The notes under the pieces were generated by a model. It ran no database searches. It was not told where the DNA came from and worked only from the letters and a program-made list of their open reading frames with translations. DNA of 64,000 nt from Pseudomonas cavernae. GTDB taxonomy: Bacteria > Pseudomonadota > Gammaproteobacteria > Pseudomonadales > Pseudomonadaceae. The position numbers and the translations under genes are program-made. Numbering within the stretch: position 1 is the stretch's first letter; each line of letters begins with the position of its first letter. Of the stretch, positions 7,857 through 16,920 are shown one piece after another. The stretch covers positions 992,001-1,056,000 of the forward strand of contig NZ_CP032419.1 in assembly GCF_003595175.1 (NCBI RefSeq). The letters are read 5' to 3'.

Positions 7857-10208
7857 ATGCGTAGAACACTGCTTCTTTTGCCGCTGCTGTTCAGCCCGCT
7901 GCTGCAGGCCATGCAGGCGCTGGACGACGAGTCGCTGTCTGGGGTGTCCGGGCGCGACGGCATCAGCATGGAAACCACCGGCAGCGGCTGGTCGGCCAAC
8001 AGTGTCAGCTACAGCGAGGACGGCCAGAGCCTCAGTCTCAAGGGCGTCAGCAACCGCCCGCAGAGCGGCAATGCGACCTCGACCACGAAGATCGATGCGC
8101 TGGCCAACCAGTTGCAGATCGAGCACAGCGCCAGCCCGCAGGTCCTCAGCGTCGACAACGTCGAGATGGCCGGCAGCAGCAAGAGCTTCGGCGCTTTCAA
8201 GGCCTTCTATACCCTCGGCGCCAGCCTCAAGCTCAAGGGCGGCGGGGCCAGCGGCGTGAGCGGCTTCACCGTGGATGCCAGCCGCCTGTCGCTGAGCGAT
8301 GTGACCTTCTATTACCGTGACAACGGCCTCGACCTGATCGTCGGCGGCCTGTCCTTCGACGCCTACCTGAACAACGTCTATGCCGACATCGTCAGCGGCG
8401 GCAGCGGCCAGGAGGTCAAGCTCGAACTGGGCAGCTCGCGCTTCGTCGGCCAGCTCGGCAGCCTCCGCCTGGACCTGGCGCACAGCGACCCGGCCGGCGT
8501 AGCCGTGACCCCGAACACCCCGGACACTCGCGATCCCAACTCCAATCGCAGCTTCGGCCAGCTCAAGCTGGACCTCAATCTCGGTGGCAGCCTCAGCCTC
8601 GGCGGCGGGGGCGCCAGTGGCGAGGGCCTGCGGCTGCGGCCGAACATCAGCATCGCCAACAGCCTGTTCGAATACCGCGACGACGGCGTGCTGCGCGCCG
8701 AGAACTTCGCCGGCGTGCTCAGCAGCAGCGCCGGCCTGACCCTCGACCTCGAGCAGGACGCCGGCGGCAGCTACGCCAAGCTCGCCTTCGCCGACCTGCG
8801 CCTGAACGCCACCCTCGGCGGCCTGATCATCGGCAATCCGGCCAACCAGAAGCTCGGCAGCCTGGCCATCGACCTCAACTTCCAGGACCAGGGCGCGCGG
8901 CAGAACTGGCTGAAGCTGCGTCCGGGCGGCGATCCTTCATCCGGGCTCAAGGGGGTGAGTGCCGACCTCAGCTGGAATATGCTCAACAGCTCGGTGTCGC
9001 TCACCGATAACGGCAACAGCCTGTGGTTCAGCGGCCTGCGCACCCACGGTACGGGGCTGGTCAGTCTCGATCTGACCAAGAATTGCGCCGCCGCCGGTCC
9101 CGGCTGCCACCCGAGCGTCTGGGGCGGTGCCGACCAGGGTAGTTACACCGGCCACTTCGACGGCCTGCGCCTGGGCCTGAACAACGTCAAGGGCAGCTAC
9201 AGCTTCGATGGTCTGCGTGTCGGCACTCCCACCGCGCCTTTGCAGGGCGGCACCGAGTTGCTGGTGCTGCTGGGCGTGTTCCCGGCCTATGACTTCACCC
9301 TCAACGGCCAGCTGACCCTGCAACCCGGCGGTTCGCTGGGCGACGGCCTGCGCTACAACGCCGATTTCTACGTCAGCGAGGCGCGCGCGGCACTCACCGT
9401 CGACGAGACCGGCAAGGGCCTGTGGCTGGCCGGCACCAGCTACGAGATGCACTTTCGCGGCGGCTCGCTGGACATCAGCAGCGCCGGCACGGATGGCAAG
9501 GGCGGCATCGAGCTGCGCAAGGGCACCTCCTGGTCGAAGCTGGATGTCGCCGATGTTCGTTGGGGCGACCGCGCCAGCGGCACCAGCCTCGGCCGCATCG
9601 TGTTGAAGAGTTACGAGCAGGGCTCGACCCTGGCGCTCAGCTCGGGCGGCGCCGGCGCCCTGTGTGTCGGCGGTTCGGGCAGCACCGGCGCGGCGTGCAC
9701 GGCCAGTGGCGGGCGCTGGGAGGATCGCGGCAACGAAGGGGTGTCGGTCAAGCTGAAGAGCGTGCTGGTGCGTGACTCCAGCGGTAACCCGGCCAATAGC
9801 GTGGCGACCACCGACAAGCGCAACCAGCTGATCTGGGAGACCAATCGCGCCAAGGATGGTAACGGCAAGGACATCAACGGCAGCGGCAGTCAGTTGGTGA
9901 TCGACAACTTCTATACCGCCGATGGCGACGTGGCCAATCCGAGCAAGAACGATTACGGCCTGCAGGTCGACCTCAGCCTCGACGTGGCGTCGACCAAGGT
10001 CAAGCTCAAGAGCGGGCCGAATGCCGGCAGCAACGTCAGCCCGGACCCGCTGGGTTTCGCCGTCAACGGCCAGGTGCGCTTCAAGGAAATCAACGTCGAC
10101 CGCCTGCAGAACGTCCATCCGGCCGGCGGCGCCACCACCGCCATGTACGGCATCAAGGCGCAGAACGCCGATATCCGCGCCAACCTCACCGCCACGCCAA
10201 TCAACTAG
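7857..10208 (+). CDS. Large exported repeat-containing protein, fourth of four tandem genes
   Basis: A 783-residue protein with signal peptide about 1-18 (LFSPLLQA) and then the shared motif MQALDDESLSGVSGRDG. The mature part has an amphipathic beta-strand pattern with at least four degenerate repeats about 110-130 residues apart. Each has a D-[ND/ET]-G turn followed by a hydrophobic strand ending in GL or similar: YYRDNGLDLIVGGL near 152, YRDDGVLRAENFAGVL near 271, LTDNGNSLWFSGL near 382 and VDETGKGLWLAG near 514. The ATG at 7857 has GAGGGTG just upstream. The protein resembles filamentous or beta-helical surface proteins, but I see no autotransporter barrel, anchor or enzyme motif. Function unknown. 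Confidence 0.85.
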   Translation: MRRTLLLLPLLFSPLLQAMQALDDESLSGVSGRDGISMETTGSGWSANSVSYSEDGQSLSLKGVSNRPQSGNATSTTKIDALANQLQIEHSASPQVLSVDNVEMAGSSKSFGAFKAFYTLGASLKLKGGGASGVSGFTVDASRLSLSDVTFYYRDNGLDLIVGGLSFDAYLNNVYADIVSGGSGQEVKLELGSSRFVGQLGSLRLDLAHSDPAGVAVTPNTPDTRDPNSNRSFGQLKLDLNLGGSLSLGGGGASGEGLRLRPNISIANSLFEYRDDGVLRAENFAGVLSSSAGLTLDLEQDAGGSYAKLAFADLRLNATLGGLIIGNPANQKLGSLAIDLNFQDQGARQNWLKLRPGGDPSSGLKGVSADLSWNMLNSSVSLTDNGNSLWFSGLRTHGTGLVSLDLTKNCAAAGPGCHPSVWGGADQGSYTGHFDGLRLGLNNVKGSYSFDGLRVGTPTAPLQGGTELLVLLGVFPAYDFTLNGQLTLQPGGSLGDGLRYNADFYVSEARAALTVDETGKGLWLAGTSYEMHFRGGSLDISSAGTDGKGGIELRKGTSWSKLDVADVRWGDRASGTSLGRIVLKSYEQGSTLALSSGGAGALCVGGSGSTGAACTASGGRWEDRGNEGVSVKLKSVLVRDSSGNPANSVATTDKRNQLIWETNRAKDGNGKDINGSGSQLVIDNFYTADGDVANPSKNDYGLQVDLSLDVASTKVKLKSGPNAGSNVSPDPLGFAVNGQVRFKEINVDRLQNVHPAGGATTAMYGIKAQNADIRANLTATPIN

Positions 10209-10304
10209 TTCCGGCGTTCGCCACCGTTCGGTGACGTCATCCTTCCCGGCCACGGCGTTTCCCGCCACAATTGCCGCCGTCATGCAGCCACAAGTGGTGG
10301 GGAT

Positions 10305-11111
10305 TTGATTACCGAGCAGCGTCGTCGCGCCTATTTGACCGCCATGCAGGTCAGCAGCTGGCTGCCGCGGGTGGAGCTGCCGTTCGCGGCGCCGTCGCGT
10401 GCCGAGCTGCTGGCGCCGCTGGTGCAGCCGAGCGAGGCCGAAGCCGTTCCGGCAACCGTCGAGGTCGTCGCCGCACCAGCGCCGGCGCCAATGGCCGAGG
10501 TGGCGAATGTCGGCGCACGGCCGGAACTGCCGCGGCCCGGTGTGGCGCGCACTGTGGCCGCAGTGTCAGCAGCGCCGAGCGCCGAATTGGAAGCCGCCGA
10601 AGCGCCGGTCAAGCCCGTGCGCCAGGCGCCGCCGCGCTTCGCCCTGCAATTGCTGCGCGCCGGTCAGTGCCTGCTGCTGGTCGAGTTGCCCACCGGCGAG
10701 CCGTTGCAGAGCCGCGATCCGGCCTACCTGCTGCTCAAGGACCTGCTGCGCGCCGCCGGCCTGCCGGACAGCCCGCAGCTGCTCGGCGAGCCGGTACGCT
10801 GGCCACTGATGACCCGCGGCTCGCTGGATCAGGGCCCGCAGGCGGCGCTGGAATACGTGCAAAGCTTCGTCGCCGCCCAGCTGGAGCAGCAAGAAGCCTG
10901 CGCCTGCCTGTGGCTGGTCGGCCTGCCGGCGGTGCGCTTCGCCGGCGAAGCGGATGCCGAGGCGTTCAACCGCGAACTGCAGGTCGAAGGCCTGGGCGCC
11001 GCCTGGGCGCTGCCGGGGCTGGAGCTGTTGATGGATGAGCCGGCGCGCAAGGCCGAGCTGTGGCGCGCCATGCGCCGGGTGATGGGGCGGTGGAAGAGCG
11101 TAAATGACTGA
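10305..11111 (+). CDS. Conserved hypothetical protein upstream of rimI
   Basis: A protein of 268 residues that overlaps the rimI start by 8 bp (ATGACTGA), so the pair is translationally coupled. It begins with a short basic segment (ITEQRRRAYLTAMQ), then WLPRVELPFAAPSRAELL, an Ala/Pro/Val-rich linker (about residues 45-110), and a folded C-terminal part (about 115-268: FALQLLRAGQCLLLVELPTG ... ARKAELWRAMRRVMGRW). The proposed start is TTG 10305 with GGGGA just ahead at tight spacing. ATG 10344 is the alternative and would remove 13 residues. No signal peptide or known catalytic motif is seen. The coupling to rimI is its only functional clue. Confidence 0.75.
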   Translation: MITEQRRRAYLTAMQVSSWLPRVELPFAAPSRAELLAPLVQPSEAEAVPATVEVVAAPAPAPMAEVANVGARPELPRPGVARTVAAVSAAPSAELEAAEAPVKPVRQAPPRFALQLLRAGQCLLLVELPTGEPLQSRDPAYLLLKDLLRAAGLPDSPQLLGEPVRWPLMTRGSLDQGPQAALEYVQSFVAAQLEQQEACACLWLVGLPAVRFAGEADAEAFNRELQVEGLGAAWALPGLELLMDEPARKAELWRAMRRVMGRWKSVND

Positions 11112-11556
11112 TGCTGTATCGTTCCGCCGGATGACCGCGGCGGACCTGGAAACCGTACTGAAAATCGAATATGCCGCCTTCAGCCACCCCTGGACCCGCG
11201 GGATTTTCCAGGATGCGCTGAATTCCTACGACTGCTGGTTGATGTTCGAGGGCGGCCAGCAGGTCGGTCATGGGGTGATCAACGTGATCATCGACGAGGC
11301 GCATCTGCTGAATATCACCGTCAAGCCGGAAAGCCAGGGCCGCGGCCTCGGCCTGCGCCTGCTCGAGCACCTGATGCGCCGGGCCATGGAACTCAAGGCC
11401 GGGGTGTGCTTCCTCGAAGTGCGCGCCAGCAACCAGAGCGCTTACCGCTTGTACGAGCGCTACGGCTTCAACGAGGTCGGCCGTCGGCGTGATTACTACC
11501 CGGCAGTCGGCGGCCGCGAGGATGCCCTGGTGATGGCCTGTACCCTGATCGATTGA
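11104..11556 (+). CDS. rimI: Ribosomal-protein-alanine N-acetyltransferase RimI
   Basis: A GNAT-fold acetyltransferase of 150 residues, normal length for RimI, which acetylates the N-terminal alanine of ribosomal protein S18 using acetyl-CoA. The acetyl-CoA pyrophosphate loop is visible as QGRGLGLRLLEHL (about residues 79-91). The family-typical segment EVRASNQSAYRLYERYGFNEVGRRRDYY follows, containing the conserved Asn-x-x-A-x-x-L-Y of RimI. It is translationally coupled to the gene upstream. Confidence 0.93.
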   Translation: MTDAVSFRRMTAADLETVLKIEYAAFSHPWTRGIFQDALNSYDCWLMFEGGQQVGHGVINVIIDEAHLLNITVKPESQGRGLGLRLLEHLMRRAMELKAGVCFLEVRASNQSAYRLYERYGFNEVGRRRDYYPAVGGREDALVMACTLID

Positions 11557-11583
11557 CCACTAAGCCGCGCGGCGCCGTTGCGT

Positions 11584-11994
11584 TCATTCGGGCAGCGGGT
11601 TGCGCTGGCGCGCCTCATTGAGCGCGTCCTCCCGTTCGGCTTCCTCGAGCTCTCCGCCGGCGCCAATTTCATCTGCTCCGACTATGCGCATCTCGGTATC
11701 TGTCGGCCGGTTTTCACCCGGTTCGTCAGGCGAGCGGGCACCGTCTTCGGCAATCAGAATTTGCGGGTCGAGATCGTCGGCGATCGCCTCATGGTCAGGC
11801 GTGGCGGCGCCGGTGAGGCCGGCCTGGCGCACGCGATGCGGGGGGAGTTCCCGCTCGACTGCAGATTCCGGACGGGTGTCGCCGATCCGCCCGCGGTCCG
11901 GGTCGGGTTCCAGATCCAACTCCTCTACCGAGTCCATATAGTCTTCGCTGTCATCGATCGGTTGCGGGTCTTTCGCTGAGCGTGGCTGAGTCAT
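11584..11994 (-). CDS. Acidic, probably disordered hypothetical protein
   Basis: A 136-residue protein starting MTQPRSAKDPQPIDDSEDY. It is very rich in Asp, Glu, Pro and Arg, with almost no aromatic residues, no Cys and no membrane segment, so it is probably unstructured in large part. An in-frame opening continues upstream for 95 codons, but that part is not protein-like. I chose the ATG at 11994 because the composition changes sharply there. It is convergent with rimI and divergent from the amine oxidase. Proteins of this kind are conserved at this place in other pseudomonads as far as I recall. Function unknown. Confidence 0.7.
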   Translation of the reverse strand: MTQPRSAKDPQPIDDSEDYMDSVEELDLEPDPDRGRIGDTRPESAVERELPPHRVRQAGLTGAATPDHEAIADDLDPQILIAEDGARSPDEPGENRPTDTEMRIVGADEIGAGGELEEAEREDALNEARQRNPLPE

Positions 11995-12148
11995 GCTGCT
12001 GCTCCGCTCTGTAGCAGGTGTTACAGGGTTGACCCCTGGCCGCGCGGAGAGATTCCCCTGGCCGCCCGGTGTTCCGGCCGCGACGCCTTTTGTTGTAATT
12101 TGGAACGTCAGTGCTATTTGCTGATAACGCAACCGGGGAAGGGCAGGG

Positions 12149-13495
12149 ATGAGTCGTATCGATGCGATAGTCGTCGGGGCCGGGATTTCCGGGCTGACCG
12201 CCGCCTGGCGGCTGGCCCAGGCCGGCAAGCGGGTGCGGGTGCTGGAAGCCAACGATCGGGTCGGCGGGCGCACTCTCAATCATCGCTTCACGAGCGGTGA
12301 GGTGGTGGAGGTCGGCGGCCAATGGGTGGGGCCGACCCAGGCGCGCATCCTCGGCCTGCTCAACGAACTGCAGCTGGAGACCTTCCCGTTGTGGAACCAG
12401 GGCGACAACCTGACCCTATTCGGCGGCAAGCTCAAATCCTATCGCGGCACCATCCCGCGCTTCGCCCCGCATGTGCTGCTCGATGTCCTGCAGGCGCAAG
12501 TGCGTCTGGACCGCCTGGCCAAGCAGATTCCCCTCGACGACCCCAGCCGCCATCCGCGCGCCGGCGAATGGGATCGCATGACCTTCGCCGAGTGGATCCG
12601 TCGCAGCCTGAAGACCGGTCAGGGCCGCCAAGTGCTGGAGCTGGTCAGCGGCGCGGTGTTCGCCGCCGCGCCGCACGACCTGTCGTTCCTCCATGTGCTG
12701 TTCTACATCCGCAGCGGCACTGACCTCGACACCCTGCTCGGGGTCGCCAACGGCGCCCAGCAGGATCGCATCCTCGGCGGCTCGCAGCGCATCTGTGAGG
12801 AGCTGGCGGCGCGCCTCGGCGACGCGGTGCGGCTCGGGCAGCCGGTGCGTGCGCTGCGCCAGGACGAGGCGGGCGTCGAGCTGCTCACCGACAGCGCCAG
12901 CCACCAGTCCGCGCGGGTGATCATGGCCATACCGCCGACCCTGTTGCTGCGCATCACCCAGGAGCCGCTGTTGCCGGGCTGGCGTGACCAGTTGTTGCAG
13001 CGTCTGCCGCAGGGCGCGGTGATCAAGTGCATGGCCCTGTACGAGACGCCGTTCTGGCGCGCGCGTGGCCTGTCCGGGCAGGCCACCAGCGAGCGGGGGC
13101 CGGTGCGCCTGACCTTCGACAACAGCGTGCCGGGGTCGAGCAAGGGCGTGCTGATGGGCTTCATCGAGGGCGACGAGGCGCGCCAGTGGAGCGCCGCGGC
13201 CGCCGACGAGCGGCGCGCCGCGGTACTGGAATGCTTCGCCCGCTATTTCGGCGCCGAGGCGCAGCAGCCGCGGGAATACGTCGACCAGTGCTGGGCCGAC
13301 GAGCCCTTCGCTCGCGGCTGCTATGCCGCGCTGTTCCCGCCGGGGCTCTGGAGCAACGGCGCGGCGCGCCTGCGTCAGCCTGTCGGCCGCCTGCACTTCG
13401 CCGGCACCGAGACGGCCACGCGCTGGATGGGCTATTTCGACGGCGCGGTGCAGGCCGGCGAGCGGGCGGCGGCGGAAGTCTTGGCGCTGGATTGA
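12149..13495 (+). CDS. FAD-dependent flavin monoamine oxidase family protein
   Basis: A 448-residue oxidoreductase of the amine oxidase/phytoene desaturase superfamily. The N-terminal dinucleotide-binding motif GAGISGLTAAWRLAQAG (about 10-26) is followed by LEANDRVGGRT, the classic second FAD signature. VEVGGQWVGPTQ and the C-terminal FAGTETATRWMGYFDGAVQAG match flavin-containing monoamine oxidases, where the C-terminal motif contacts the flavin. It probably oxidises a primary amine to the aldehyde with release of ammonia and hydrogen peroxide. The substrate cannot be told from sequence. No signal peptide, so cytoplasmic. It stands alone, divergent from the acidic protein gene. Confidence 0.88.
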   Translation: MSRIDAIVVGAGISGLTAAWRLAQAGKRVRVLEANDRVGGRTLNHRFTSGEVVEVGGQWVGPTQARILGLLNELQLETFPLWNQGDNLTLFGGKLKSYRGTIPRFAPHVLLDVLQAQVRLDRLAKQIPLDDPSRHPRAGEWDRMTFAEWIRRSLKTGQGRQVLELVSGAVFAAAPHDLSFLHVLFYIRSGTDLDTLLGVANGAQQDRILGGSQRICEELAARLGDAVRLGQPVRALRQDEAGVELLTDSASHQSARVIMAIPPTLLLRITQEPLLPGWRDQLLQRLPQGAVIKCMALYETPFWRARGLSGQATSERGPVRLTFDNSVPGSSKGVLMGFIEGDEARQWSAAAADERRAAVLECFARYFGAEAQQPREYVDQCWADEPFARGCYAALFPPGLWSNGAARLRQPVGRLHFAGTETATRWMGYFDGAVQAGERAAAEVLALD

Positions 13496-13581
13496 ATGCG
13501 CTGCTGTGACGCTTGCGGCGGCCGGCTTGTCAAAGCAGCGCACCCTTCGTATGGTGCGCCAGTCAGTAGAGGAGGAATGTG

Positions 13582-14226
13582 ATGAGCGACCTGCAGCAGC
13601 TGTTAGACAACAACGCCCGTTGGGCCGAAGCCATCAAGCAGGAAGACCCGCAGTTCTTCGAGAAGCTGGCCAAGCAACAGGCGCCGGAATACCTGTGGAT
13701 CGGCTGCTCGGATGCGCGGGTGCCGGCCAATGAGATCGTCGGCATGCTGCCGGGCGATCTGTTCGTCCATCGCAACGTCGCCAACGTGGTGCTGCACACC
13801 GACCTCAACTGCCTGTCGGTGATCCAGTACGCGGTCGACGTGCTCAAGGTCAAACACATCTTGGTCACCGGCCACTACGGCTGCGGCGGCGTGCGCGCGG
13901 CCATGCAGGACACCCAGTTCGGTCTGATCGACGGCTGGCTGCGCAGCATTCGCGACCTCTGTTACGAGCAGCGCGAACATCTCGCCCAGTTCGCCACCGA
14001 GGAAGAGCGGGTCGACCGCCTCTGCGAGTTGAATGTGGTGCAGCAGGTGGCCAACGTCAGCCACACCACCATCGTGCAGAACGCCTGGCATCGCGGTCAG
14101 AGCCTGGCGGTGCATGGCTGCATCTACGGCATCAAGGATGGCCGCTGGAAGAACCTCAACGTCACCGTCAGCGGTCTCGAACAACTGCCACCACAATACC
14201 GCCTGCGTCCGCTCGGCCAAAGCTGA
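13582..14226 (+). CDS. can: Beta-class carbonic anhydrase
   Basis: A 214-residue zinc enzyme interconverting CO2 and bicarbonate. The zinc ligands of type I beta carbonic anhydrases are all present: Cys and Asp in CSDARVPA and His and Cys in HYGCGGV. The start is ATG 13582, with an AGGAGGA ribosome binding site about six bases upstream. A GTG directly before it is in frame but unnecessary. The length agrees with E. coli Can (220). The frameshifted EamA transporter gene begins only 3 bp after the stop, so the two were probably cotranscribed. Confidence 0.95.
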   Translation: MSDLQQLLDNNARWAEAIKQEDPQFFEKLAKQQAPEYLWIGCSDARVPANEIVGMLPGDLFVHRNVANVVLHTDLNCLSVIQYAVDVLKVKHILVTGHYGCGGVRAAMQDTQFGLIDGWLRSIRDLCYEQREHLAQFATEEERVDRLCELNVVQQVANVSHTTIVQNAWHRGQSLAVHGCIYGIKDGRWKNLNVTVSGLEQLPPQYRLRPLGQS

Positions 14227-14229
14227 CGG

Positions 14230-15134
14230 ATGCCCCTGAAGGACTCGCCGGCTTGGGCCTGGGCCGGGCTGGTGCTGGCCAGTCTGTGCTGGGCCGGCAA
14301 TGCCCTGGTGGCGCGCGCCTTCCACGCCAGCATCCCACCTTTCACCCTGGCGTTCTGGCGCTGGAGCCTGGCGCTGACGCTGCTGCTGCCGTTCGTCGCC
14401 GTGCCGCTCTGGCGTCATCGCCGGCAACTGCGGGGTGCCGGTTGGCGCCTGTGGCTGCTGGGGGCGCTGGGCATCGCTGGCTACAACTGCTTTCTCTACA
14501 GCGCCGCGCACAGCACGGTGGCACTCAACCTGACGCTGCTCAACACCTGCCTGCCGCTGGCGATGTTCCTCGGCTCCGGCCTGCTGCTCGGCGCATGGCC
14601 GGCGCGGCGCGCCTGGTTGGGCATCGCGGTGGCCACTATCGGTCTGCTGTGGCTGATCGCCCGCGGTGATTGGGCGACCCTGGCCGGGTTGTCCTTCAAC
14701 CCCGGCGACTTGCTGATGCTGCTGGCGGTGCTCGACTGGGGCTCTACACCCTGTTGCTGCGGCGCTGGGCCGGCTATTTGCAGCTGCCGCCGCTGGCCTT
14801 GCTGGGGGCGCTGATGCTCTGTGGCGTGCCGCTGCTGCTGCCGTTCTATCTGCTGGAGCTAAGCCGCGGCGCGCACTTCGCCCTGAGCCCGGCGAACCTG
14901 GCCGCCATTGGCTATACCGCGCTGTGCGCGTCGCTGCTGGCCTACCTGCTGTGGAACCATGGCGTACACGTATTGGGCGCCGCGCGCGCGGCGTTGAGCA
15001 ATTACCTGATGCCGCTGTTCGCCGCGCTGCTTGGCTGGGCGCTGCTCGGTGAGGGCTTGCAGGCGTACCACTGGAGCGGTGGTGCGCTGATCTTCGCCGG
15101 CCTGCTGCTGGCGACTCGGCCGCAATCGGGTTGA
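14230..15134 (+). pseudogene. EamA/DMT-family transporter gene with a one-base frameshift
   Basis: The two halves of a ten-helix drug/metabolite transporter are read in different frames. The first half starts MPLKDSPAWAWAGLVLASL and remains good membrane protein up to LLMLLAVLDWG (about 14745), then runs into Cys-rich nonsense until a stop at 14814. The second half continues from LYTLLLRRWAGYLQLPPLA in another frame to the stop at 15134 (ATRPQSG). Restoring one base near 14744-14746 (TGGGGCTCTAC, expected Trp-x-Leu-Tyr) gives about 301 residues, the normal EamA length. Either a real recent deletion in a run of G or an assembly error. The protein is otherwise undecayed. Confidence 0.85.
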
Positions 15135-15151
15135 GCGCGGCCGGCTGGGTT

Positions 15152-15484
15152 TCAGCCGCGACGGGACAAGCTGCTCGCTGGTTTGGCTTGCAGCGCCATG
15201 GGTTGCTGCAGGGCGGGTAGGGCGGCCCCGAACTTTGGCGTCAGGCTGCCGTTCAGCAGATTGCCGGCGAAGTTGCCCAGCAGCAGGCTGAGCAGCAGCC
15301 AAGTGAGCATCAAGGCCATGCCGCCCAGCCAGACGCCGAGAGCGATCTGCAAGACCAGATGACGTGGTCGCGCTTGCCGCTGCGGCGCGGGCTGGCGGTA
15401 GTCGTACAACTCGTCGTCGGTGGCGAGGCGGTCGTCTTCGCGGGCGCTGAAACTTTCAAGGCGTGTTCGCTTGTCGCGTTCCAT
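15152..15484 (-). CDS. Small membrane protein of unknown function
   Basis: A 110-residue protein starting MERDKRTRLESFSARED. A charged cytoplasmic N-terminus (about 1-38) leads into a hydrophobic stretch of about 25-30 residues (LQIALGVWLGGMALMLTWLLLSLLL), one or two membrane spans, followed by a short Gly/Ala/Pro-rich tail. The in-frame opening extends 32 codons further upstream, but that part is Arg-rich and not protein-like, so ATG 15484 is preferred even though its ribosome binding site is weak. It is convergent with the EamA gene. No family recognised. Confidence 0.65.
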   Translation of the reverse strand: MERDKRTRLESFSAREDDRLATDDELYDYRQPAPQRQARPRHLVLQIALGVWLGGMALMLTWLLLSLLLGNFAGNLLNGSLTPKFGAALPALQQPMALQAKPASSLSRRG

Positions 15485-15581
15485 CTGGGTATCCGGCTGG
15501 CTGTAGTTGATACTGGGTTGGATTGCCCATTGTGCGCCATGGTTCGCCCGGCGGGGGCGGCGGGCACGAATGGCAGGCAAT

Positions 15582-15612
15582 AAAAAAGGGCCTAGCTTGC
15601 GCTAGGCCCTTT
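15582..15612 (-). terminator. Rho-independent terminator after tRNA-Met
   Basis: On the minus strand, GGGCCTAGC and GCTAGGCCC form a perfect 9-bp stem with a four-base loop followed by six T. It lies 8 bp downstream of the tRNA-Met 3' end. Confidence 0.9.
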
Positions 15613-15619
15613 TCTTGTT

Positions 15620-15696
15620 TGGTGGCTACGCAGGGACTTGAACCCCGGACCCCAGCATTATGAATGCCGTGCTCTAACCAACTGAGCTACGTAGCC
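15620..15696 (-). tRNA. tRNA-Met (anticodon CAT)
   Basis: A 77-base gene with encoded CCA. The acceptor stem is GGCTACG/CGTAGCC, the D-arm AGCTCAGTTGGTTAGAGC, the anticodon loop TTCATAA and the T-arm holds GGTTCAAGTCC. It closely follows E. coli elongator tRNA-Met rather than initiator tRNA (the acceptor stem starts with a G-C pair). The anticodon lies at 15660-15662. Confidence 0.95.
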
Positions 15697-15776
15697 ATTT
15701 GAGGCGCGCATTATTCTCGTGACGGGGCAGGCTGTCAAGCCTTGGCGAAGGAGATTTTTCGCGCGCGATCAAATGC

Positions 15777-16877
15777 TTAGACGTTGAAGCGGAAATGCAT
15801 GACATCGCCATCCTTGACGATGTAGTCCTTGCCTTCCAGGCGCCATTTGCCGGCTTCCTTGGCCCCGGCTTCGCCCTTGTACTGGATGAAGTCGTTGTAG
15901 GCGATCACTTCGGCGCGGATGAAGCCTTTTTCGAAGTCGGTATGGATCACTGCGGCCGCCTGCGGGGCGGTGGCGCCGACGCGCACGGTCCAGGCCCGCA
16001 CTTCTTTGACCCCGGCGGTGAAGTAGGTCTGCAGGTTGAGCAGTTCATAGCCAGCGCGGATCACGCGGTTCAGGCCCGGCTCTTCGAAGCCGAGGGATTC
16101 GAGGAACATGTCCTTCTCCTCGCCGTCGTCCAGCTCGGCGATTTCCGCTTCGATCTTGTTGCACACCGGCACCACGAGGGCGCCTTCTTCGGCGGCGATG
16201 GCCTTTACCACGTCGAGCAGCGGGTTGTTGTCGAAGCCATCTTCCGCGACGTTGGCGATGTACATCACCGGCTTGCTGGTCAGCAGGTGGAAACCGCGTA
16301 CCAGCTGCTTCTCGTCATCCCCCAGGGCCTTCAGCAGGGTGCGCGCCGGCTTGCCTTCGGTGAAGTGCGGGATCAGCTTCTCGAGCAGGGCCTTCTGCGC
16401 CACGGCTTCCTTGTCGCCACCCTTGGCGTTGCGGCTGACCTTCTGCAGTTGCTTCTCGCAGCTGTCGAGGTCGGCGAAGATCAGTTCCAGCTCGATGATT
16501 TCGATGTCGCGCTTGGGGTCGACGCTGTTCGACACGTGGATGACGTTGTCGTCCTCGAAGCAGCGCACCACATGGGCGATCGCGTCGGTTTCGCGAATGT
16601 TGGCCAGGAACTTGTTGCCCAGGCCTTCACCCTTGGAGGCGCCCGCGACCAGGCCGGCGATATCGACGAACTCCATGGTGGTCGGCAGCACCCGCTCGGG
16701 CTTGACGATCTCGGCCAGCGCATTCAGACGGGCGTCGGGCATCGGCACGATGCCGCTGTTCGGCTCGATGGTGCAGAAGGGGAAGTTCTCCGCGCTGATG
16801 CCGGCTTTGGTCAGGGCATTGAACAGGGTGGACTTACCGACATTGGGCAGGCCGACGATGCCGCAGTTGAATCCCAT
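15777..16877 (-). CDS. ychF: Redox-regulated ATPase YchF (OLA1 family)
   Basis: A 366-residue Obg-family P-loop protein that binds ribosomes and prefers ATP over GTP. The N-terminus [20 protein letters not shown] holds the P-loop (GLPNVGKS) and [20 protein letters not shown] the G3 region. The usual G4 NKxD is replaced by NKIE, the change that gives YchF its ATP preference. The C-terminal TGS domain ends FRFNV, as in E. coli (363 residues). Pth lies 43 bp upstream on the same strand, an arrangement common in gammaproteobacteria, and tRNA-Met follows. Confidence 0.96.
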   Translation of the reverse strand: MGFNCGIVGLPNVGKSTLFNALTKAGISAENFPFCTIEPNSGIVPMPDARLNALAEIVKPERVLPTTMEFVDIAGLVAGASKGEGLGNKFLANIRETDAIAHVVRCFEDDNVIHVSNSVDPKRDIEIIELELIFADLDSCEKQLQKVSRNAKGGDKEAVAQKALLEKLIPHFTEGKPARTLLKALGDDEKQLVRGFHLLTSKPVMYIANVAEDGFDNNPLLDVVKAIAAEEGALVVPVCNKIEAEIAELDDGEEKDMFLESLGFEEPGLNRVIRAGYELLNLQTYFTAGVKEVRAWTVRVGATAPQAAAVIHTDFEKGFIRAEVIAYNDFIQYKGEAGAKEAGKWRLEGKDYIVKDGDVMHFRFNV

Positions 16878-16920
16878 GGTGTATCCCTCGCGCAGATAAG
16901 GCGGAAAACAAGAATGTGGT

